A program made the position numbers and the translations under genes. DNA of 64,000 nt from Massilia horti (lineage in GTDB: Bacteria > Pseudomonadota > Gammaproteobacteria > Burkholderiales > Burkholderiaceae_D): contig NZ_SPUM01000140.1 in NCBI RefSeq assembly GCF_004614195.1, positions 56,608 to 120,607 of the forward strand, given 5' to 3'. Of this stretch, positions 39,683 to 46,796 are shown one piece after another. The notes beneath the pieces were generated by a model that saw nothing but the letters and a program-made list of their open reading frames with translations, searched no databases and was not told the origin of the DNA. Positions within the stretch are counted from its first letter, which is position 1. Each line of letters begins with the position of its first letter.

Positions 39683-39703
39683 TTGACGTTTACGTTAACG
39701 TCA
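39683..39703. promoter_or_regulatory. Probable LiuR operator upstream of ivd
   Basis: TTGACGTTTACGTTAACGTC with perfect inverted arms TGACGTT (39684-39690) and AACGTCA (39697-39703), 60-80 bases before the ivd ATG. A consensus TTGACA lies at 39669-39674. A TATCAT lies at 39712-39717 but does not fit it at normal spacing. Confidence 0.8.
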
Positions 39704-39762
39704 CTCCGCGCTATCATGCAAGCTGGCCATTTACGCAAACACCCGCTCATCGAGAGGACGAC

Positions 39763-40947
39763 ATGCTGCATCTCCCAGGCTTGACCTTTGATCATGGCGA
39801 GGACATCGCCGCGCTGCGCGAAGCAGTCCAACAGTTCGCCGCGGCCGAAATCGCCCCGCGCGCTGCGGAGATCGACCGCACCGACCAGTTCCCGATGGAC
39901 CTGTGGAAAAAGATGGGCGAGCTGGGCCTGCTCGGCATCACCGTGAGCGAGGAATACGGCGGCACCGGCATGGGCTATCTGGCGCACATCGTGGCGATGG
40001 AGGAAATCTCGCGCGCCTCGGCCTCGGTGGGCCTGTCCTACGGCGCGCACTCGAACCTGTGCGTCAACCAGATCAAGCGCAACGGCACCGAAGAACAGAA
40101 GCGCAAGTACCTGCCCAAGCTGATTTCCGGCGAACACGTGGGCGCACTGGCGATGTCCGAACCGAACGCCGGCTCCGACGTGGTCAGCATGAAGCTGCGC
40201 GCCGAGCTCAAGGGCGACCGCTACGTCCTGAACGGCACCAAGATGTGGATCACCAATGGTCCGGACGCCGACACCCTGGTCGTCTACGCCAAGACCGACA
40301 TCGAAGCCGGCCCGCGCGGCATGACCGCCTTCCTGATCGAAAAGGGCTTCCCGGGCTTTTCCATTGCGCAAAAGCTCGACAAGCTGGGCATGCGCGGCTC
40401 GCACACGGGCGAGCTGGTGTTCCAGGACTGCGAAGTGCCGGTCGAAAACGTGCTGGGCGGCGTGGGCAAGGGCGTGAACGTGCTGATGTCGGGCCTGGAT
40501 TTCGAGCGTACCGTGCTGTCCGGCGGCCCGCTGGGGATCATGAGCGCCTGCATGGACGTGGTGGTGCCGTATGTCCACGAGCGCAAGCAGTTCGGCCAGG
40601 CGATCGGTGAATTCCAGCTCATGCAGGGCAAGCTGGCCGACATGTATTCGACCATGATGGCCTGCCGCGCCTACGTGTACGCGGTCGGCCAGGCGTGCGA
40701 CCGCGCCGTTACGGCGGAACAGGTGCGCGCGCTGCGCAAGGACGCCGCCGGCGCCATCCTATACAGCGCCGAGAAGGCGACCTGGATGGCGGGCGAGGCG
40801 ATCCAGACGCTGGGCGGCAACGGCTACATCAACGAGTACCCGGTCGGCCGCCTGTGGCGCGATGCCAAGCTCTACGAAATTGGCGCTGGCACCAGCGAAA
40901 TTCGGCGTATGCTGATCGGACGCGAGCTGTTCGGCGAGACAATGTGA
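39763..40947 (+). CDS. ivd: Isovaleryl-CoA dehydrogenase
   Basis: A 394-residue acyl-CoA dehydrogenase (liuA). The FAD segments are SEPNAGSDVVSM and WITNGPDADT, and the C-terminal signature LYEIGAGTSEIRRML is present. The catalytic Glu of the isovaleryl type appears in LDFERTVLSGGPLGI rather than at the usual short-chain position, where this protein has Gly-Ala-Gly. It oxidises isovaleryl-CoA in leucine breakdown. It follows a LiuR operator. The carboxylase and lyase genes of the pathway (liuB, C, D, E) are not adjacent. Confidence 0.95.
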   Translation: MLHLPGLTFDHGEDIAALREAVQQFAAAEIAPRAAEIDRTDQFPMDLWKKMGELGLLGITVSEEYGGTGMGYLAHIVAMEEISRASASVGLSYGAHSNLCVNQIKRNGTEEQKRKYLPKLISGEHVGALAMSEPNAGSDVVSMKLRAELKGDRYVLNGTKMWITNGPDADTLVVYAKTDIEAGPRGMTAFLIEKGFPGFSIAQKLDKLGMRGSHTGELVFQDCEVPVENVLGGVGKGVNVLMSGLDFERTVLSGGPLGIMSACMDVVVPYVHERKQFGQAIGEFQLMQGKLADMYSTMMACRAYVYAVGQACDRAVTAEQVRALRKDAAGAILYSAEKATWMAGEAIQTLGGNGYINEYPVGRLWRDAKLYEIGAGTSEIRRMLIGRELFGETM

Positions 40948-41021
40948 GAAGGCGGCCGGGCGGATTCTCTATGGCATAGAATGTCCGCTCAACCGGCTAT
41001 TCCAGGCGAAATGAACGGTGC

Positions 41022-41098
41022 GTAGGGTGCGCACCTGTGCGCACGCTGTACGGCTGAGCAAAGTTTGCATCCGCGTGCGCACAGGTGCGCACCCTACG
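41022..41098. repeat. GTAGGG-type palindromic element, copy 5, minimal
   Basis: Short arms at both ends (41022-41048 and 41071-41098) with only about 22 bases of centre. It is the most compact copy and lies between ivd and aceK. Confidence 0.85.
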
Positions 41099-41130
41099 GA
41101 CCTACGGCCTATTTCAGGGCGAGACGAACG

Positions 41131-42957
41131 ATGACCACACGAGTTCCGTTCCCCAAGCTGCTGTCCTCGCAGATTGCGTTCGACATCGCCCGCAGTATGC
41201 TCGATGGGTTCGACAAGCACTACCGCCTGTTCCGCCATTCCAGCAAGACCGCCAAGCGCCATTTCGAGCTCGGCGCCTGGCCGACCGCCCAGCAGGCCGC
41301 GCGCGAGCGCATCGGCTACTATGACCAGCGGGTGCAGGAGCGCGTCCACATCCTCGAGGACGAATACACGCCGGAAGAGCTGACCGACTCGGTCTGGCGC
41401 GAGGTCAAGCTGCACTACATCGGCCTGCTCTCGAACCACAAGCAGCCGGAACTGGCGGAGACCTTCTTCAACTCGGTCAGCTGCCAGATCCTGCACCGCA
41501 CGCACTACAACAACGCGCACCTGTTCGTGCGCCCCGTGGTCTCCACCGAGTACCTGGAAACCGAAGAGCTGGTGCCGACCTACCGCGCCTACTACCCGGC
41601 CGCGGACGGCCTGCGCTTTTCGCTCAGGCGCATCGTCACCAATTTCCAGCTCGACGCCCATTTCGCCAACCTCGACCGGGACATCGGCCAGGTCCAGGCG
41701 CGCATGGAGGAATTCTTTGGCCTGTCGAAGCTGGAATCGAACCAGCAGTTGCAGGTGCTGTCGAGTCTGTTCTTCCGGAACAAGGGCGCCTACATCGTCG
41801 GCAGGGCCATCAACGGCGCGCGCGAATACCCGTTCGTGATCCCGATCCTGCACAACCGGCGCGGCCAGCTCGTGCTCGACACCGTGCTGACCGATCCGGA
41901 CCAGATCACCCTGCTCTTCTCGTTCACGCGCGCCTACTTCCTGGTCGACATGGAAGTGCCGTCGGCCTATGTGCAATTCCTGCGCAGCCTGATGCCGCGC
42001 AAGCCGCGCAGCGAGATCTACACCATCCTCGGCCTGCAAAAGCAGGGCAAGACGGCGTTCTACCGCGACTACCTGCAGCACCTGAAGCACAGTTCGGACT
42101 ACTTCCAGATCTCGCCCGGCATCCGCGGCCTGGTGATGCTGGTGTTCGAGCTGCCCTCCTTCCCCTACGTGTTCAAGGTGATCAAGGATTTCTTCCCGCC
42201 GCCGAAGGAAACCACGCGCGCCCAGATCAAGGAAAAGTACATGCTGGTCAAGCACCACGACCGCGTCGGGCGCATGGCCGATACGCTTGAATACTCGAAC
42301 GTCGCGTTTCCGCTGGCTCGCTTTTCGGAGGAGCTGGTGGCCGAGCTGCTGCAGGATTGCCGGTCGCAGGTCGACATCGAAGACGACCGCCTGATCGTGC
42401 GCCACCTGTACATCGAGCGCCGGATGGTGCCGCTCAACATTTTCCTCGCCAATGCCCAGGCCGCGGGCAACGAGGCGATGATCGAGCACGGCATCATCGA
42501 ATACGGCAACGCGATCAAGGACCTGATCGCGGCCAATATCTTCCCCGGCGACATGCTGTACAAGAACTTCGGTGTGACGCGCCAGGGCCGGGTGGTGTTC
42601 TACGACTACGACGAGATCGAGTACATCACCGACTGCAACTTCCGTGACATTCCGCAGGCGCGCAACGAGGAAGACGAGATGGCGGCCGAGCCCTGGTACC
42701 CGATCGGGAAACATGACGTGTTCCCCGAGCAGTTCGACAAGTTCTTGCTCGGCAACGAGAAAATCCGGCACTACTTCATGAAGCACCATGCGGAACTGTT
42801 GACCCGCGCCTACTGGCAATCGCACAAGGAACGGATACAGGCGGGCGAAGTGGAAGACGTGTTCCCCTATCCGCAGCACATCCGGTTCTGCAACCAGACG
42901 ACAACCACCCCGGCGGTTTATACCCCACCTTATTTGGAGAACTACCACAATGAATGA
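41131..42957 (+). CDS. aceK: Isocitrate dehydrogenase kinase/phosphatase
   Basis: A 608-residue AceK. Family-specific segments include YLRSLMPRKPRSEIYTILG (as FLRSLMPRKPRSEIY), LPSFPYVFKVIKDFF, the ATP-site loop GKTAFYRDYLQHLK and the C-terminal YDYDEIEYITDCNFR. It phosphorylates or dephosphorylates isocitrate dehydrogenase to divert isocitrate to the glyoxylate shunt when acetyl-CoA is the carbon source. The start is the first ATG after the repeat element. Its end overlaps the thiolase start by eight bases, coupling it to catabolic genes. Confidence 0.96.
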   Translation: MTTRVPFPKLLSSQIAFDIARSMLDGFDKHYRLFRHSSKTAKRHFELGAWPTAQQAARERIGYYDQRVQERVHILEDEYTPEELTDSVWREVKLHYIGLLSNHKQPELAETFFNSVSCQILHRTHYNNAHLFVRPVVSTEYLETEELVPTYRAYYPAADGLRFSLRRIVTNFQLDAHFANLDRDIGQVQARMEEFFGLSKLESNQQLQVLSSLFFRNKGAYIVGRAINGAREYPFVIPILHNRRGQLVLDTVLTDPDQITLLFSFTRAYFLVDMEVPSAYVQFLRSLMPRKPRSEIYTILGLQKQGKTAFYRDYLQHLKHSSDYFQISPGIRGLVMLVFELPSFPYVFKVIKDFFPPPKETTRAQIKEKYMLVKHHDRVGRMADTLEYSNVAFPLARFSEELVAELLQDCRSQVDIEDDRLIVRHLYIERRMVPLNIFLANAQAAGNEAMIEHGIIEYGNAIKDLIAANIFPGDMLYKNFGVTRQGRVVFYDYDEIEYITDCNFRDIPQARNEEDEMAAEPWYPIGKHDVFPEQFDKFLLGNEKIRHYFMKHHAELLTRAYWQSHKERIQAGEVEDVFPYPQHIRFCNQTTTTPAVYTPPYLENYHNE

Positions 42958-44149
42958 TCCGATCGTTATCGTTGGCGCAGCACGTACCCCGATGGGCGCG
43001 TTCCAGGGCGATTTTTCCTCGAAAAACGCGAGCGACCTCGGCGCCGTGGCGATCAAGGCCGCGGTCGAGCGCGCCGGCCTCGCGCCGGAGACGGTGGAAC
43101 ACGTCTACTTCGGCAACTGCCTGATGGCGGGCCAGGGCCAGGCCCCGGCACGCCAGGCCCTGCTCAAGGCCGGCCTGCCGCTGTCGACCGGCGCCGTCAC
43201 GCTGTCCAAGATGTGCGGTTCGGCGATGCAGGCCGCGATCTTCGCGCATGACGTGCTCAAGGCCGGCAGCGCCGACGTCGTGGTCGCGGGTGGCATGGAA
43301 TCGATGACCAACGCGCCCTACCTGATCCCGAAGGCGCGCGGCGGCTACCGCATCGGTCACGGCGTCATGTTCGACCACATGATGCTCGACGGCCTGGAAG
43401 ACGCCTACTCGCGCAACGAGAAGACCGGCGAAGGCCGCTCGATGGGCACCTTTGCCGAAGAGTGCGTGGCCAAGTACGGGTTCACCCGCGAACAGCAGGA
43501 TGCGTTCGCGATCGCGTCGGTCAAGCGCGCCCAGACCGCCGGCGAAGAAGGCTGGTTCGACTGGGAGATCGCACCGGTAACCGTGGCCAGCCGCCAGGGC
43601 GAAACGGTTATCAGCAAGGACGAAGGCCCGGCCAAGGCCAAGGTCGACAAGATCCCTTCGCTCAAGCCCGCATTCAAGAAGGACGGCAGCGTGACCGCCG
43701 CGTCGTCCTCGTCGATCAACGACGGCGCCGCGGCGCTGGTGATGATGCGCGAATCGACCGCAAAGCAGCTGGGCCTGGCCCCGATCGCGCGCATCGTCGG
43801 CCACGCCACCCATGCGCAGGAACCGGACTGGTTCACCACCGCGCCCGTCGGCGCGATGAAGAAGCTGTTCGACAAGACCGGCTGGACGGCCAAGGACGTG
43901 GACCTGTTCGAGATTAACGAAGCATTCGCGGCGGTGCCGATGGCGGCGATGCACGACCTGGACATCGCACACGACAAGGTCAACGTCCACGGCGGTGCCT
44001 GCGCGCTGGGCCACCCGATCGGCGCCTCTGGCGCGCGCATCATCGTCACGCTGCTGGGCGCGCTCAAGCGCACCGGCGGCAAGCGCGGCGTCGCTTCGCT
44101 GTGTATCGGCGGCGGTGAAGCGACCGCGATGGCGATCGAGATGGCTTGA
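42950..44149 (+). CDS. Acetyl-CoA C-acyltransferase (thiolase)
   Basis: A 399-residue thiolase with all three motifs: the acyl-enzyme Cys in SKMCGSAMQAA (about residue 90), NEAFAAVPMAAM, and the C-terminal GGACALGHPIGASGARI. It should condense or cleave acetoacetyl-CoA, fitting the end of leucine breakdown or fatty-acid oxidation. It overlaps the aceK 3' end, an unusual pairing. Confidence 0.95.
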   Translation: MNDPIVIVGAARTPMGAFQGDFSSKNASDLGAVAIKAAVERAGLAPETVEHVYFGNCLMAGQGQAPARQALLKAGLPLSTGAVTLSKMCGSAMQAAIFAHDVLKAGSADVVVAGGMESMTNAPYLIPKARGGYRIGHGVMFDHMMLDGLEDAYSRNEKTGEGRSMGTFAEECVAKYGFTREQQDAFAIASVKRAQTAGEEGWFDWEIAPVTVASRQGETVISKDEGPAKAKVDKIPSLKPAFKKDGSVTAASSSSINDGAAALVMMRESTAKQLGLAPIARIVGHATHAQEPDWFTTAPVGAMKKLFDKTGWTAKDVDLFEINEAFAAVPMAAMHDLDIAHDKVNVHGGACALGHPIGASGARIIVTLLGALKRTGGKRGVASLCIGGGEATAMAIEMA

Positions 44150-44192
44150 AGCGGTCCGGCGGTTGAGGCGGCGCGTGGCATTCACGCGCCGC

Positions 44193-44267
44193 ACCGCGTG
44201 GGCACAGGTGCCCACCCTACGGTAGTCTGTCGGCTTTTGTAGGATGCGCACGCCGTGCGCACGCGGT
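44193..44267. repeat. GTAGGG-type palindromic element, copy 6, arms in reversed order
   Basis: The arm with the CACCCTACGG end comes first (44193-44221) and the GTAGGATGCGCACGCC arm second (44239-44267). The arms thus point outward instead of inward, as if a junction between two elements was kept and the outer parts lost. It lies between the thiolase and SDR genes. Confidence 0.75.
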
Positions 44268-44291
44268 ACCACCCTCAACCGGAGCTACACC

Positions 44292-44960
44292 ATGTCCACT
44301 GCACTTATCATCGGCGCCTCGCGCGGCATCGGCCACGAACTGGCGCGCCAGTACAAGGCCGACGGCTGGCGCGTGATCGCCACCGCGCGCAAACCCGAAC
44401 ACCTCGAAGACCTGGCCCGGCTGGGCGCCGAGGCACATCAGCTCGACGTGAGAAACGCCGATTCCATCGCCGCCCTTGGCTGGAAGCTGGACGACGACAA
44501 GATCGACGCCGCGTGGCTGAGCGCCGGTGTGTTTGGCCCGCGCCACGACAGCTTTCCGACCCAGCATGAATTCGACGAAGTCATGCACACCAACGTCCTG
44601 GCCCCGATGCGCCTGCTGCCGATCGTCGCCCCGCTGGTGGCGTCCACCAATGGCAAGCTGGCGGTGATCTCCTCCAAGATGGGCTCGCTGGAGGCGAGAC
44701 ACAGCACCTTCGGCTCGACCTACCGTGCCAGCAAGGCCGCGCTGAACTCGGTGCTGCGCGACGCCGCAATCACCTATGGCAGCAAGGGCGTGACCTGCGT
44801 CGCGTTCCACCCCGGCTGGGTCAAGACCGACATGGGCAACGAGACCGCCAATCTCACGCCCGAAGAAAGCGTACGCTATCTGCGCGCTACCCTGGCTGGC
44901 CTCCCCCAGTCGGCCAATGGCAGCTTCATTAACTACGACGGCACGCCAATTCCCTGGTAA
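44292..44960 (+). CDS. Short-chain dehydrogenase/reductase
   Basis: A 222-residue classical SDR. The dinucleotide loop is GASRGIGHE (about residue 8). The catalytic Ser lies in AVISSKMGS and the YxxxK pair in YRASKAALNS. The substrate is not identifiable; small SDRs of this type are often annotated as csgA-like or general oxidoreductases. It lies between the thiolase and the second acyl-CoA dehydrogenase, both in the same direction. Confidence 0.9.
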   Translation: MSTALIIGASRGIGHELARQYKADGWRVIATARKPEHLEDLARLGAEAHQLDVRNADSIAALGWKLDDDKIDAAWLSAGVFGPRHDSFPTQHEFDEVMHTNVLAPMRLLPIVAPLVASTNGKLAVISSKMGSLEARHSTFGSTYRASKAALNSVLRDAAITYGSKGVTCVAFHPGWVKTDMGNETANLTPEESVRYLRATLAGLPQSANGSFINYDGTPIPW

Positions 44961-44984
44961 GCCCATAACAACGATACGAGACAT

Positions 44985-46112
44985 ATGATTCTGACCGAAG
45001 AACACCAGATGATCCGCGACGCCCTGAGGAGCTTTTCCCAGGAGCGGCTTGCGCCGAATGCCGCGCGCTGGGACCGCGAGCACCATTTCCCCAAAGCCGA
45101 ACTGAAGGAGCTCGCGCAGCTCGGCGCGTTCGGTGTGGCGGTGCCCGAAGAATACGGCGGCGCGGGCCTGGACTACGTGTCGCTGGCGCTGGTGCTGGAA
45201 GAGATCGCGGCCGGCGACGGCGGCACCTCGACCATCATCTCGGTCAACAACTGCCCCGTTTGCAGCATCGCCATGATGTACGCGAACGAGGAGCAGAAGC
45301 AGCGCTGGCTGCGCCCGCTGGCGCAGGGCGATCTGCTCGGCGCCTTTGCGCTCACCGAGCCGCATACCGGCAGCGACGCCGCCGCCCTGCGCACCACCGC
45401 CGTGCGCGATGGCGACGAATACGTGATCAACGGCGCCAAGCAGTTCATCACCAGCGGCAAGCACGGCGACGTGGCGATCGTGATGGCGGTGACCGACAAG
45501 GCCGCCGGCAAGAAGGGCATCAGCGCGTTCTGGGTGCCGACCGATACGCCGGGTTATATCGTGGCCGGCATCGAGCAGAAGATGGGCCAGCACTCGTCGG
45601 ACACGGCGCAGATCCTGTTCGAGAACTGCCGCATCCCCGCCGAGAACCTGATCGGCGAGGAAGGCATGGGCTACAAGATCGCGCTGTCGGGCCTGGAGGG
45701 CGGTCGGATCGGCATCGCCTCGCAGTCGGTGGGCATGGCGCGCGCCGCGTTCGAGGCCGCGCTGGCGTACGCGAAGGAGCGGACCAGCTTCGGCAAGCCG
45801 ATCTTCGAGCACCAGTCGGTGCAGTTCAAGCTGGCCGAGATGGCGATGAAGATCGAGGCCGCGCGCCAGTTGATCCTGCACGCGGCGTCGATGAAGGATG
45901 CCGGCCAGCCCTGCCTGAAGGAGGCCGCGATGGCCAAGCTGTTCGCCTCCGAAATGGCCGAGCGGGTGGTGTCGGACGCGATGCAGGTCTTCGGCGGATA
46001 CGGTTATGTGAGCGACTTCCCCGTGGAGCGCATCTACCGCGATGTGCGCGTGTGCCAGATCTACGAGGGCACCAGCGACATCCAGAAGATCCTGATCGCG
46101 CGCTCGCTGTGA
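44985..46112 (+). CDS. Acyl-CoA dehydrogenase
   Basis: A 375-residue short/medium-chain acyl-CoA dehydrogenase. LTEPHTGSDAAAL and FITSGKHGDVAIV are the flavin-site segments. The catalytic Glu lies in the usual position, IYEGTSDIQKIL. A paralogue of ivd in the same cluster, but with the short-chain-type base, so probably butyryl- or 2-methylbutyryl-CoA dehydrogenase-like. It overlaps the GNAT gene start (GTGA). Confidence 0.93.
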   Translation: MILTEEHQMIRDALRSFSQERLAPNAARWDREHHFPKAELKELAQLGAFGVAVPEEYGGAGLDYVSLALVLEEIAAGDGGTSTIISVNNCPVCSIAMMYANEEQKQRWLRPLAQGDLLGAFALTEPHTGSDAAALRTTAVRDGDEYVINGAKQFITSGKHGDVAIVMAVTDKAAGKKGISAFWVPTDTPGYIVAGIEQKMGQHSSDTAQILFENCRIPAENLIGEEGMGYKIALSGLEGGRIGIASQSVGMARAAFEAALAYAKERTSFGKPIFEHQSVQFKLAEMAMKIEAARQLILHAASMKDAGQPCLKEAAMAKLFASEMAERVVSDAMQVFGGYGYVSDFPVERIYRDVRVCQIYEGTSDIQKILIARSL

Positions 46113-46657
46113 ACGGCAGCGCGCTGACGATCCGTGCAATCGAACCGGGCGAGCTGGCGTCCTTCTTCGCGTACCTGGACGATCACCTGCGCGACAATGG
46201 CAGGAACGGCACTGCGCTGTTCCAGCCGATGTCGCGCAGCGATTCGCGGCTGCCCGAGGATAAACGCGCCGCGTTCAGCCTGGGGCTGGCAACTCCTCTT
46301 GACCGGCCCGGCTGGCGCCGCGTCTGGATCGCGCTGGACGCCGCAGGTTCGATCGCGGGCCACGTCGACCTGCGCGCGCGCCCTGAAGCTGCTGCTGCCC
46401 ACCGCGCGCTGCTGGGCATGGGCGTGCATCGCGACTGGCGCCGGCAGGGAGTCGGTTCGCGGCTGATCGAGACGGCCATCGCATGGGGACGAACGGAGGC
46501 GGGGCTCGGCTGGATCGACCTGGAGGTCCTCTCCGCCAATGAGCCGGCGGTTGCGCTGTACCTGCGCCACGGGTTTGGCAAGATTGGCGAATATCGCCAG
46601 ATGTTCCGAATCGATGGCGCCACCCTGGACTATACCCTGATGGCGCTGGCGCTTTAG
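46109..46657 (+). CDS. GNAT-family N-acetyltransferase
   Basis: A 182-residue acetyltransferase. Motif A, the acetyl-CoA loop, is RRQGVGSRLIETAI after LGMGVHRDW, and motif B is VLSANEPAVALYLRHGFGKIG. The start is a GTG at 46109, overlapping the preceding stop as GTGA; a long frame continues upstream but is antisense-like noise over the acyl-CoA dehydrogenase. The acceptor is unknown. Confidence 0.85.
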   Translation: MNGSALTIRAIEPGELASFFAYLDDHLRDNGRNGTALFQPMSRSDSRLPEDKRAAFSLGLATPLDRPGWRRVWIALDAAGSIAGHVDLRARPEAAAAHRALLGMGVHRDWRRQGVGSRLIETAIAWGRTEAGLGWIDLEVLSANEPAVALYLRHGFGKIGEYRQMFRIDGATLDYTLMALAL

Positions 46658-46752
46658 CGCCTATCCCGGTAGCTGGGAGTCGCGCCTGGCAAGCGTGCGC
46701 TGCGTTGCTCACGCTCGCCATGACCTTCCCCCCACCTACCGGGATAGGCGCT
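46656..46752. repeat. 97-bp inverted-repeat (MITE-like) element
   Basis: Perfect 17-base arms: AGCGCCTATCCCGGTAG (46656-46672) and CTACCGGGATAGGCGCT (46736-46752). The arm sequence is unrelated to the GTAGGG-type family. Its left end starts within the stop codon of the GNAT gene and it lies between that gene and the 3' end of the M4 protease gene. Confidence 0.8.
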
Positions 46753-46796
46753 TAGCCCCGCGCGGGTGCCGATATCACCCGCGCCGGGCAGCGCTC

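Noticed and set aside
40969..43056. Long minus-strand open frame (about 695 codons) opposite aceK
   Set aside because: The plus strand encodes full-length AceK with the expected motifs; the antisense product has no recognisable domain.
45260..46108. N-terminal extension of the GNAT gene over the acyl-CoA dehydrogenase
   Set aside because: The added residues are Arg-rich shadow sequence; the conserved GNAT fold starts after the GTG at 46109.
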